Notes under the pieces: model-generated | The model's database searches: none | Told to the model about the DNA's origin: nothing | The model's input: the letters and a program-made list of their open reading frames with translations, nothing else | IMG/VR virus record: IMGVR_UViG_3300025645_000002 | Span: 1 to 64,000 of that record | Source: a virus | Reading direction: 5' to 3' (one strand) | Length of the DNA stretch: 64,000 bases | Made by a program: the position numbers and the translations under genes | In this document: piece after piece, positions 1-8,500 of the stretch | Layout: every line of letters begins with the position of its first letter | How positions within the stretch are numbered: the stretch's first letter is position 1

Positions 1-491
1 ATAAAAACGAAGCGCCGGAAGACGGTTATTTAATCCGCAAGAGTGGTGTTTTCTATCGCCCTGATAGCTGCGGATATACCAGAGCAAAAGCAGAAGCGGG
101 GCGTTATAGCTTGAAAGATGCAATCGATATCACGCACCCGAACGGACCAGACGGGCCGCGAGACAATATGCGGTATATACATGAAAGCGAAGTTCTTGAT
201 CCCCGCGCCGACCTATCCGACGCCAAGGACAAACGGATTGAAGAACTTGAGGCGCTGGCGCATAAACTGGCGTCCGATCCCGACTACACTGCGGCCTATG
301 TGGCTGGTGTAGCTGACCAGAAAGCCACCATTGCTGAACTTGAGGCGAAGCTGGCGAAGGCGGAAGAGAATAAGCAGCGATTGGTCGGTATTTTGGACCT
401 CGCATTAAACGAACCATCTAACGAACCATCGGCGCTTTGGGTGCCTGACGCCCGCGCCACCCTCGAAGAACTGAAAGGAACAGACCGATGA
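1..491 (+). CDS. Hypothetical protein, 5' end cut by the window
   Basis: The reading frame is open from the first bases of the window to the TGA at 489-491. The TTG at 111 is unlikely to be the true start, because the frame upstream of it continues with a plausible protein sequence (KSGVFYRPDSCGYTRAKAEA). The visible product of about 160 residues has a charged, probably coiled-coil segment in the middle (KRIEELEALAHKLA, then IAELEAKLAKAEENKQ). I recognise no family. It overlaps the next gene by 4 bp (ATGA), so the two are probably translationally coupled members of one plus-strand operon that begins outside the window. Confidence 0.75.
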   Translation, partial: KNEAPEDGYLIRKSGVFYRPDSCGYTRAKAEAGRYSLKDAIDITHPNGPDGPRDNMRYIHESEVLDPRADLSDAKDKRIEELEALAHKLASDPDYTAAYVAGVADQKATIAELEAKLAKAEENKQRLVGILDLALNEPSNEPSALWVPDARATLEELKGTDR

Positions 492-1138
492 CCTCCGAAG
501 GCATCCAGAAGTATCTCCCTAATCGACAGAAGCGGGTGCATTACGCCATAAAAGCCAAGCGCCTCACTGGGCAGTATATCCCCTCCTCTGGCCCAATCGA
601 AGAGGGTGAGCGTATTCTCACCTCCATGCACAACCAACTCATCAACGCCCGTGCCGGCCAACATGTCGATACAAGCTCCGTCGATAATCTTGTCATCTCC
701 CTGGCCAGCTCCTCAGCACCGCATAAATCTCTTATGATCTTTGCTGAAGGAAACGGTCCCCGGCGCCGCAAGATGACAGCCCGCCGTATCGCTTACCGCT
801 TAGGTCTGATTCCCGACCGTGCAGACCACGCTGAGCGTCACAGCCGGGATCTTGCCATCTCTGCAAAACAGACATCGTACACCGTCAACATCGCAATGGA
901 TGCCCGTGTCTATGGCTCAATTACTTTCTACGCCGATAGTCCTAAGCATGCATTGAAAATGATGACGGCCCAGTTTGTGGCAAAGAACTTCGAACCACAC
1001 GGTGGGAGCGGTGATATCGACTATGACCACCCCAGCGACATCGTCATCACGGAGTGCTACGAAGAACTCTCTTGTATCAATGTTGATGAGTTTCCCGTCG
1101 AATACGATGTACCCGACGGTCCTTGGATGTCACGCTGA
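488..1138 (+). CDS. Hypothetical protein, 216 aa
   Basis: The ATG at 488 overlaps the stop of the preceding gene as ATGA, and GAAAGGAAC sits just upstream as a ribosome binding site. The product starts with a basic region (YLPNRQKRVHYAIKAKR), continues through a basic segment around GPRRRKMTARR, and ends acidic. I see no signal peptide, membrane segment or catalytic motif, and recognise no family. It is the last plus-strand gene before the convergent fibre and lysis cassette: only 5 bp separate its stop from the stop of the Rz gene. Confidence 0.7.
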   Translation: MTSEGIQKYLPNRQKRVHYAIKAKRLTGQYIPSSGPIEEGERILTSMHNQLINARAGQHVDTSSVDNLVISLASSSAPHKSLMIFAEGNGPRRRKMTARRIAYRLGLIPDRADHAERHSRDLAISAKQTSYTVNIAMDARVYGSITFYADSPKHALKMMTAQFVAKNFEPHGGSGDIDYDHPSDIVITECYEELSCINVDEFPVEYDVPDGPWMSR

Positions 1139-1143
1139 ACCAA

Positions 1144-1602
1144 CTACTCCCGATTCAGCGTAGCGATCTCTGCCACATAACTCTGCAACCCTATGACATT
1201 GGCTCTGAGCTTGTCAGCTGCGCGCGCCATGTCTCTATATCGCGCTGCGCAACTGGCAAGTAAGGCCCCTGTACTGGCTGCATCAGCGACGCTGGTGCCA
1301 TTGGTATCTGCACGGGTTTCGGCGTCACTGATGGCTGTGCGCAAGCGGCTAACAGCATCATTGGCAGCAACAAGACGACTCTCAATGTTTTGGCGTTCAA
1401 TCTCAGCATCTTCTGCAACCTTCTCTACGCCCCGTATAAGGGCTCGTTGTGTTTCTGCGTTCTCGCGTTCGGCTTCTGCCAAGGCGGCCGCATGGACCGC
1501 CCCTGACGCTGCATAGCCCTTAGCGTAGCCAATCCCCTGGCCTGCCCAGAAGGCTGCACCACAGACGACGATTGCGCCCAGTATGGTTGTGATCTGGTTC
1601 AT
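1144..1602 (-). CDS. Rz: Rz-like inner-membrane spanin
   Basis: The 152-residue product has one N-terminal membrane segment (ILGAIVVCGAAFWAGQGIGY, residues about 7-26) followed by a long alanine- and glutamate-rich coiled coil. That is the layout of i-spanins, which bridge to an outer-membrane lipoprotein and fuse the membranes in the last step of lysis. The ATG at 1602 overlaps the endolysin stop as ATGA and is preferred over the GTG at 1608. A second gene for a small lipoprotein lies inside this one in another frame, the classical Rz/Rz1 arrangement. The family assignment rests on architecture and context, since Rz sequences diverge fast. Confidence 0.85.
   Translation of the reverse strand: MNQITTILGAIVVCGAAFWAGQGIGYAKGYAASGAVHAAALAEAERENAETQRALIRGVEKVAEDAEIERQNIESRLVAANDAVSRLRTAISDAETRADTNGTSVADAASTGALLASCAARYRDMARAADKLRANVIGLQSYVAEIATLNRE
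1191..1418 (-). CDS. Rz1: Rz1-like outer-membrane spanin lipoprotein, nested in Rz
   Basis: The 75-residue product (or 72 from the second ATG) has a short basic N-terminus, a hydrophobic stretch and a lipobox (LLAAC), then a proline-rich mature part (QPSVTPKPVQIPMAP). This is the usual make-up of o-spanins. It lies wholly within the Rz gene in a different frame on the same strand, which is the textbook overlap for this gene pair. After lipidation the protein would sit in the inner leaflet of the outer membrane and meet the periplasmic coiled coil of Rz. Confidence 0.85.
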   Translation of the reverse strand: MQKMLRLNAKTLRVVLLLPMMLLAACAQPSVTPKPVQIPMAPASLMQPVQGPYLPVAQRDIETWRAQLTSSEPMS

Positions 1603-2150
1603 GCGCACTCCTTACCCAGGAACGCCACCGCACCGCGGTAATAGGCTTCCGCCAGCTCATCCATGTTCATCTGTGCTGTCAGGCATTCTGCGGCATTCGA
1701 ACCAAAGTAAGGCTCGACCAGAACAGCCGGGGCCCTCCCCTGCCATAGCGATCGGCCGCCTCGTTCATGCCGCCTTTTGATCTTGATGCCGCGATCAGTG
1801 TTCCGCATTATATTTGAGACACGCAATCTGATCTGCTTTGCAAGGGCCATAGATCCTTGGCTCCCGCTTGAGAGAGTCTCGCCACCATTCGCCTTCGGGT
1901 TATTACTCCCATTGAAGTGCAGTTCGATGGACGCATTAGCGCCCCATGCATCAACCTTCGTATAGACGCGATCGATCTCTGCGCTGTACCCGCCACCACG
2001 CTCACGGCGAAATACCCGCACACAGTCGGGGTTGTGCTCTGCGATCAACCCAGCAAGTTCACTGTTCCAATCAAACTCTGTACGTCCATCCGTTGTACGC
2101 ACAGCACCTTGAGCTTTGGAGTTATGCCCAATTACAATTGCAATCTTCAT
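1599..2150 (-). CDS. Endolysin, N-acetylmuramoyl-L-alanine amidase (Amidase_3 type)
   Basis: The frame is longer, but the ATG at 2150 starts the recognisable domain (MKIAIVIGHNSKAQGA). The product of about 183 residues shows the zinc-amidase pattern: IGHN near the N-terminus, an ELHFN segment (E-x-H) in the middle, and VEPYFGSN towards the end where a catalytic glutamate is expected. The family cleaves the bond between muramic acid and L-alanine in peptidoglycan. It has no signal peptide, so it would rely on a holin from this cassette. ATGA overlaps tie it to the membrane protein upstream and to Rz downstream. Enzyme class is fairly secure; substrate detail is by family. Confidence 0.85.
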   Translation of the reverse strand: MKIAIVIGHNSKAQGAVRTTDGRTEFDWNSELAGLIAEHNPDCVRVFRRERGGGYSAEIDRVYTKVDAWGANASIELHFNGSNNPKANGGETLSSGSQGSMALAKQIRLRVSNIMRNTDRGIKIKRRHERGGRSLWQGRAPAVLVEPYFGSNAAECLTAQMNMDELAEAYYRGAVAFLGKECA

Positions 2151-2431
2151 ACTGTTTTCTTCCCAAAATTCATGATGTGCTTTGTGTAAACTAAATGAGA
2201 TACCCCACATCCTAAGCTGCCTCCTATCGCGGCACTTAAGAAGGTGAGTACAGGCGTACTTGTCGTCGCAACCGCCCAAATGAACACAAACTGCGTGACG
2301 CTTATGAGCCATGAATTCAGCATTGCCAGCTTCCACCGGTCATCCCGGAGGAGCTTGCTGTTCATGACCAGTGCGAAAACAGCGCAAAACTGTGCGCAAA
2401 ATACGATAGGGAGCATCCACATAGGATTCAT
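2147..2431 (-). CDS. Small membrane protein, holin candidate
   Basis: The 94-residue product has three predicted membrane segments: MWMLPIVFCAQFCAVFALVM, then a second around WLISVTQFVFIWAVA, then a third around LTFLSAAIGGSLGCGVSHL. It lies immediately upstream of the endolysin and overlaps its start by 4 bp (ATGA). It also overlaps the metallophosphoesterase stop by ATGA. Position and three-segment topology fit a holin, but the sequence matches no holin family I know, and two other small membrane proteins in the cassette are also candidates. Confidence 0.7.
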   Translation of the reverse strand: MNPMWMLPIVFCAQFCAVFALVMNSKLLRDDRWKLAMLNSWLISVTQFVFIWAVATTSTPVLTFLSAAIGGSLGCGVSHLVYTKHIMNFGKKTV

Positions 2432-3570
2432 GCCGCTTCCTTCCGGAAATTACTCAAGTTAAAGCTTGTCCGGCTGATCTCTCCGAGATCCTTATGCACC
2501 GTCATTGCTGTCAAAGAACCACGGGCAAGTAGCCCTTTCGCACGTGCCCAGTTATTCGCCGGGTGCAGTGTCCTGAAGTGCTCTGCGCTACAGCCCAACA
2601 GATCCCGACGCTTGTCATGGTGGAAGTGCGCCGTCATCACGTGACGGTGTGACTTAGCCGCTGCCCACTCATCCGGATACTGGTCTGCAAAGACATCCTT
2701 CAACCGTTCCCAGTTGATCGTATCTCCGTGGTGAGGGAATGCAGCACAGGCACCCCACTGGATAACACGGAACTCTTCGTCACTGACCACAACCTCGATC
2801 CGCGGATTGTCTGCGAAGTGTGCCTCCATCGCCAGCATCACGGCAATGTATGACGTCGGATCATGGTTCCCTTTGATGAAGTGCATACGGACAGTCTTGT
2901 GAGTCTCTAGCAACCGGCACGCTGTACGACGCATCATCTTGATTGCAAGCTGCGTATTGGTCAGGTGACTGTCTTTTTTCACATCCAGGGGATTCCCTGA
3001 ATTCGGTGTGACGCCTTTGTGATCGTTGGCTTCCAACAGATCCCCCAGCTCAATCAGCTCCGCATGTTCTGCAGCAGGTAGACGTGACACGATATCATCG
3101 ACCGCTGCATTGAAGTCCTCCTCCAGCATCGGATCACCGTAACTTCCCCCGACATGGAGATCTGCTACAGCGAGCCAAGTTGCCTTATTGGCTCCATCTT
3201 GAACTGTTGGCTCTGGGATCGCCGGTAGCTTGGGAATATCCGACAGTATCTCCATCATTGCATCTGCAAAGTCGATCTTCTCGCCATCGGGACCAAGGAA
3301 GAAATACAGGGATGAGCCCTGACCATTCGCATCCTTGTCAATGAGCCAACCTGAATGAAGCCCTGCGAGGTCCGTCAGACCCTTCTCTGCCAGTTGGGCA
3401 GCTAGAGCCGGGTCAAGCATCTCACGCTTACGTGCGCCGGCCAACCTGCGCCGTGTGGCTGCATAGGAGAGCTTCATGACACTTCCGATCTCTGCGATGG
3501 TCTTTCCTGACCGTTGGAGAAGGAGGCATTTGTCTTGTTCTGCGATAAGCTGTGTCTGGGCAATATTCAT
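2428..3570 (-). CDS. Calcineurin-like metallophosphoesterase with N-terminal HTH
   Basis: The 380-residue product begins with a helix-turn-helix-like segment (SGKTIAEIGSVMKLSYAATR, residues about 17-36) and then carries the full metallophosphoesterase signature: ADLHVGG near residue 135, ELGDLLE near 176, KGNHD near 230, PHHGD near 279 and TAHFHH near 312. These residues bind two metal ions in phosphatases and nucleases of this superfamily. The HTH suggests a nucleic-acid substrate, possibly a DNA nuclease, which is inference. It sits in the fibre and lysis operon with ATGA overlaps on both sides, an odd place for a nuclease. Confidence 0.8.
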   Translation of the reverse strand: MNIAQTQLIAEQDKCLLLQRSGKTIAEIGSVMKLSYAATRRRLAGARKREMLDPALAAQLAEKGLTDLAGLHSGWLIDKDANGQGSSLYFFLGPDGEKIDFADAMMEILSDIPKLPAIPEPTVQDGANKATWLAVADLHVGGSYGDPMLEEDFNAAVDDIVSRLPAAEHAELIELGDLLEANDHKGVTPNSGNPLDVKKDSHLTNTQLAIKMMRRTACRLLETHKTVRMHFIKGNHDPTSYIAVMLAMEAHFADNPRIEVVVSDEEFRVIQWGACAAFPHHGDTINWERLKDVFADQYPDEWAAAKSHRHVMTAHFHHDKRRDLLGCSAEHFRTLHPANNWARAKGLLARGSLTAMTVHKDLGEISRTSFNLSNFRKEAA

Positions 3571-3947
3571 TCTACATGGCTTCCTGCTCTAAGCTTCCAC
3601 CACAAGCGACGTGGGTAAAAGACGGCGGTGATTATGTTGAAGTTCTTGCGGTCCTCATCAGGCAGCAGTGCATGAAATCCGCGCAGTGCATGGAGGAGAG
3701 CAATTAACCCTAGCGTGTTCCAGAATAGGTTTGTTTGGATACCCAACCCAAACCCCCGGAATACATCCCACCAGATCATACGACCAACTGTCAAAGCAGA
3801 GAGCCAAAACAACGCAGCACCTAGATGCGCGACTGCTGTTCCCTTCCGCGTAATTGCGTGCGCCCTGAAAGCGATCATCACGAGAACGCCAAAGACGCCC
3901 AAGATAAATCCCACTGCGGCATGTGGTTCTGGTATAAAGTCGTTCAC
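3567..3947 (-). CDS. Membrane protein, 126 aa, possible holin or antiholin
   Basis: The start is GTG at 3947, which overlaps the stop of the upstream small ORF as GTGA. There are three hydrophobic segments: one around AVGFILGVFGVLVMIAFRA, one around GAALFWLSALTVGRMIWW, and one around TNLFWNTLGLIALLHALRG. The tail is basic (RRLWWKLRAGSHVE). No family is recognised. It is embedded in a chain of overlapping small genes between the fibre and the endolysin, so a lysis or membrane role is plausible but not shown. Confidence 0.65.
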   Translation of the reverse strand: MNDFIPEPHAAVGFILGVFGVLVMIAFRAHAITRKGTAVAHLGAALFWLSALTVGRMIWWDVFRGFGLGIQTNLFWNTLGLIALLHALRGFHALLPDEDRKNFNIITAVFYPRRLWWKLRAGSHVE

Positions 3948-4108
3948 TCTGTGCCTCTTTTTTTAGGTAGAAATTCTAACACGGTAGCTGCAAATACTCG
4001 ATGCAGCTCCGTGGTCTTCTGTGCCGATATCGCAGCGTCTTCCTTTCTCGCTCGTTCGGACTTCTTAAGTTCTTCGATATTGATTCTTCTGAAAAACGGC
4101 CGCTTCAT
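3944..4108 (-). CDS. Small basic protein, 54 aa
   Basis: A short frame reads MKRPFFRRINIEELKKSERA at the N-terminus and ends with FLPKKRGTE. Its ATG overlaps the upstream gene's stop as ATGA, and its TGA overlaps the downstream GTG start as GTGA. Overlaps at both ends are the main evidence that it is translated. It is highly charged and basic with a probable helix, and no membrane segment. Function unknown. Confidence 0.6.
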   Translation of the reverse strand: MKRPFFRRINIEELKKSERARKEDAAISAQKTTELHRVFAATVLEFLPKKRGTE

Positions 4109-4335
4109 TTGGACCTCGCATACTCTTTGATAAGATCGGTTACAGTCACCAGCATCTGGTGGGTTATAATTTCACGACGCTCACCCTCTCGGATGAGATC
4201 ATCTTTTCGATCCATCAAAAGTGATGTGAGGGCTTCATTCTTGGTTCGCTCTTTCCAGAACAGAAAGCCTAGACCAGCGACCATTACGCCAGCCGGGCCA
4301 CCGCCAAGAAACTCAACGAGAACGGTCCAGTCCAT
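4105..4335 (-). CDS. Single-span membrane protein, holin-like
   Basis: The ATG at 4335 (MDWTVLVEFLGGG) is chosen because a GGGAG sequence lies just upstream. The frame could also start at 4365, but that would overlap the preceding gene. The 76-residue product has one membrane helix (GPAGVMVAGLGFLFW) followed by a charged helical tail (KERTKNEALTSLLMDRKDDL). Short N-terminal spans with charged coiled tails are common in small phage holins and in accessory membrane proteins. It overlaps the next gene by ATGA. Confidence 0.65.
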   Translation of the reverse strand: MDWTVLVEFLGGGPAGVMVAGLGFLFWKERTKNEALTSLLMDRKDDLIREGERREIITHQMLVTVTDLIKEYARSK

Positions 4336-4337
4336 GC

Positions 4338-4733
4338 TTAACTCCCTTCTCCAAATATGCGGCACCAGATTCTTACCAACGTCCCAATCAGTATCTTCAG
4401 CATCACGGCTGGCGGCAGGATGATGAATGGCAGCTTGCGCTTGTAGCCCACGTCAGCCCGCCACTGAGGCTTGATGTTGTCGATGTAGCCCATGCCTCTG
4501 CGGTGCAGCACGATGTGCGTCACGCCCTTCTCAGTGACCACGCGGTGATAGCTGTTCTTGAACGTCCACAGATCGATGAAATCACGCAGAGCAGAGCCAG
4601 ATGTGATCCTCGCCGCTGTCCGTGTAAAGTCATCGCAGTCGCCCTTGTATGGCGGCTTGTTGATCAGGTGGTAGCTGTCGATCTTGCCGTCAGCTTCCCA
4701 CACAAATCGTTCTATGAATTGCTCTAGGGTCAA
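4338..4733 (-). CDS. Transglutaminase-like cysteine peptidase-type protein
   Basis: The 131-residue product contains YKGDCDDFT near residue 30, which resembles the catalytic Cys-Asp region of bacterial transglutaminase-like (BTLCP-type) proteins. A histidine (THIVLHR) and an aspartate (YIDNI) follow at suitable distance. The C-terminus is hydrophobic and basic (FIILPPAVMLKILIGTLVRI), suggesting membrane association. Short phage proteins of this type occur near fibre and lysis genes; their substrate is not settled. The start overlaps the stop of the upstream gene. Confidence 0.6.
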   Translation of the reverse strand: MTLEQFIERFVWEADGKIDSYHLINKPPYKGDCDDFTRTAARITSGSALRDFIDLWTFKNSYHRVVTEKGVTHIVLHRRGMGYIDNIKPQWRADVGYKRKLPFIILPPAVMLKILIGTLVRIWCRIFGEGS

Positions 4734-5530
4734 TAGTTGTTACCCCCAAGCCAGATATGGCCAGGTAATCCTTTAGACGATAACCAAGCGTTAACCTGAT
4801 CAGGCTGGAAAATCTTAACCCCGTCAATCTCTGCGTAGTCCAATTGACCCCCACCAGTTTGACCAATCGTGCCGTTACGCTTGGCCCAGCGAACAATCTT
4901 TGACTTGGCCGCTTGACCTGTTTCTGTTTCGTCTGTCTCGCTGTCCTCATCTGCGACATCGAAAGACAACCGCACAAGGTAAACAAGCCCAGCGAGATAC
5001 TGTAGGTCGGGGGTGTAGAAGCTGATTGTGTCACCGACCTGCGCCGTACCTGAGAACACTGCAAACGGCCCTTGTTTGCGTAGGAAGCGACCCACGAACA
5101 CAGAGCCATTGTAAGCCATTGTGGTTTCATCAACCCACGCTGGCAGGTTAGCACCCACCCTTACTCCGAACTCAGCCTGTACGGCAGGGACAAACGCTTG
5201 TGTCTCAGTTTCCTCGAAGGTCTCAGGGTCTATATCGACAAGACGTGGTACGGCAGGTACGAACTCTTGGATTACCTCAACGTCAAGTGATCCGCGAAGG
5301 TCTTTATTCTTCGATAGGAACTTACCTGTGCCAGCCCAAGGGGAATACTCAAAGCCGCGACGTTGACGCCACCCATTATCGATTGTCTCAAGTACGTCAC
5401 CAAACGTAGGACTGTCTGGGTCTGTGTCTGTGATAACCGTGTCAGGGTTCTTGCGGATCAGGCCGTAGTTTCTTGCGAATTGCACAAGCGTCTGAGCGTC
5501 TGGTGCGTGAAGGACTAGATCAATGCTCAT
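4730..5530 (-). CDS. Hypothetical protein downstream of the tail fibre
   Basis: The 266-residue product begins MSIDLVLHAPDAQTLVQFAR and overlaps the end of the large fibre gene by 4 bp. It is acidic, rich in beta-forming residues, and ends with a short glycine-rich tail (WLGGNNY). It has no membrane segment or catalytic motif that I can identify. Its place directly after the fibre suggests a baseplate, fibre-tip or fibre-assembly role, but that is by position only. Confidence 0.65.
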   Translation of the reverse strand: MSIDLVLHAPDAQTLVQFARNYGLIRKNPDTVITDTDPDSPTFGDVLETIDNGWRQRRGFEYSPWAGTGKFLSKNKDLRGSLDVEVIQEFVPAVPRLVDIDPETFEETETQAFVPAVQAEFGVRVGANLPAWVDETTMAYNGSVFVGRFLRKQGPFAVFSGTAQVGDTISFYTPDLQYLAGLVYLVRLSFDVADEDSETDETETGQAAKSKIVRWAKRNGTIGQTGGGQLDYAEIDGVKIFQPDQVNAWLSSKGLPGHIWLGGNNY

Positions 5531-8500
5531 GCGCTTGTCTCCTCCATGCCTGCATCTGAGATGTCACCCTCATCACCCACCCACATGATGAATTCTTGGA
5601 TCACCCCGTTAAAGATAGGGGCAAGCAGAATATCCGTCGTGGATAGGTCAGGGAAGCCGAGGGGTGTAGTTTCCGTGAGTGCTGTACCATCTAGCGCGGC
5701 ATTAATGAATGTTTCGCCGTGGCGTGATGCGATTGAGAGCGGTACGTTGACGCCGGGACTGTAGTAGGTTTTTCCCGTGTTCACTAAGGCAAGGCCGGCG
5801 GCAACTTCTTGAACGAACAACATCCGCCCAGTATCAACTTGGGAAAACGACGTACTCATAGCCGCGTAGATATAATTTGAGGCGTCTAACGTCCACGTAA
5901 ACGGAACAACTGCACCGCCAACACCGTCACCAACAACTCCTACATCTGCATACGCATACGTCATCAAGCCCTTCATCCCGAAGCTGACTGTTAGGGGTTT
6001 GACTTCTTTTAGGCTTATGTTGTCGGCCTCGACGTAGGTTCCCGCTGTACCGTACCCACCATATACATTGATATTGTGTGTTGTCATCGTGGCAATGAAT
6101 GCCAATGAGACATTCGATTGGTCCGAGAAACCGTATAAACTGGCAACTCCGGGTATTCCGTTGCTGGTGCCCTGTAAGGGACGGACGCCAGCCGCGCCAT
6201 TTGTACCCTTCAATATCGTCCCGACGGAAAGCAAGTACATCGCCCCGACTGTCAATCCAGTTATTTCTTGCTGTGCTCCTGGCCCAGTTCCAGTAACCCC
6301 ATCTGGGCCATATGTGACACGCAATCTGCCATCAACTACTGACAGTATTTCATCGCCAATATTAACCACCCAACCTGTAGTCCCGTCACCAAAGTCACCA
6401 TTCGTGACCAACTCAATGCCAGTCACTTCTGTCCGTGTAGGATAGGTTACATTAGCAATAGGGATTGTCGCCACGTCAGCAGCACGAACCACTGTAGAAC
6501 CAGCCGTGGGGATGTAGCTTGTGGGCTTGGAGCCTGCTTCGAGTTGTACCCCATTAAAAGCAACGTCCCCTATTTCGTTAAGTTCCCAAATAGATACTGT
6601 ATAATCTTTCGCAACGCCTGAACTATTGGTTACTGCAAGAGAAAGCCGCCATATACCTGCCGACACCTCTACAGGGTCGAACTCGTGCGCTAGGTCAATT
6701 CCCGTGCCGCCAACACTTGCAGGCACTGTCGTTAGTGTTGTGCCGCCAATCGTGCAAAAAACTCTGACGCGCTCTGAACCAGGAGTGCCTACCACAAACT
6801 CAAATTGAAAATCGTCAGATTGGTTTGCGTCGATATAAGCAGATCCGCATACTGTATCCCCATTCGCGATAGATGCTACGGCTGGATACCCTCGTGCTGA
6901 CGAGGTGTTGAGGAGATTGAGTACACCCCAGTTTGGTAGCCCAAGAGGATTTGATCCAGCCGCAGTAAAAGTTGCACCAGACGCCGCCGTCCATTGTGTG
7001 TAGTCTTGCGATTGAGTGATCAGATTAGTCGCCGCTGCACTCTCGTGGCGGTAGCCATTTATAGGCCATGAGGCCGCTGTGTTCAGCGTGGCAGGTACTG
7101 CTGTGGCTGTGGTGGGAACGTATAGCCCTGAGACAGCATTGCCCGAGTTGGCTACAACACCGTTGAGGTCGGAGCGGTATAGATGCAGACCACCCAAAGC
7201 TATTGAACCACTGTCGTTACTGTCAGTACCAACACCAACTCTTAAAGGGCCAATCTCGCCACCTGCCCAAGTAAATGTTTTGGTAGCTTTCCCATCAACC
7301 ACATCGCTTTTATACATGGCAGATCCTGCACTTGCCATCGTGAGGTATGCAAAAGGTCGGCTTAAAGAACCAGAAAAGCTATCCACATAAACTTCAAAAG
7401 TATAAGTACCTGCGGGTAAATCACCTGTAAATACTTGGTAAAATTCTCTGGCCGTTGATGCCGACATGACGTAGCCACCAAGACCATTAGCAAGAGTTGT
7501 TGGCGTAGATGTGCCGCCTGTACTTGGAATATAGTTATCTACAAAAGTCTCAGAATACGGCAGATAGTTATGCGCATTCCAAGCCGCTGTGGTAGGGTCG
7601 TAAACCTTGTGATTACGCCGTGGGAGATACACCGCCGCTGTCGTTGTTGGTACATAGGTTTCAGAGCCAGCCACACGGTCAGCTAAGGGAACAGGGGCCA
7701 TGCCGCCAAGGTCGGAGCGGTAGATGCGCAGGTTGTCTGTTTTATATTGAACAGTACCAGCACTCTCTGAAGTAATAAAAAGCGCAAGCGACGTGGCTGT
7801 CGTAATCACATCAGACTGTAAGGTAAATAAAGTTGGCTCCTCTGGAACTAAAGTGGTCGAACCAACTGTGTTTGCTTGTCCGCTCATGGAAACAGCCGTA
7901 GAGAACGACTTGCCGACATCCTCTGGACGTGCTGCCCACAACCGAAAAGCAACCGTGTATGTTGCGTTGACTGCTGGAACAACTTGGGAACCAGACTTAG
8001 TTTCTAAACGCTGCCCCGTACCTGTCGATTGCCAAGTATTTGCGTCTATATTTGTAGCTGATGTATACTTCCACGCCACCACTGTTTCAGAAATATCATC
8101 TGACTGAAACTGAAAGTTATGCGGTCCCCACTTCAGCAGCCCATCGCTGTCAGTCATGGTCGCCAAGGATGTGCGGGTCTGCGTCACAATATCAGAAAAC
8201 TTATCGCCGACCGTCCCGGCCTTGGCATACCGCTCATTCTGCATGTCCAAGATTGTCTTCGGCAGAATGCTGTTTGCTACATAAATGTAGGCGACATCGT
8301 TTGATAGAATTGCGCGAGTGGCTGTGCCAGACAACAGACGCTCCGTGGTGTCGTACCAACCATCAGGAATGGATGTGAGCCGCAAAGGCCATAGGATTTC
8401 CGCATTTACTGGCGTGACAAACCCATTGACCAGAGCCGCCGCAGCCACCGCGTCAGAAACAGATGCAGCCGCCACAATCGCGGCGTCAGAAACAGATGCA

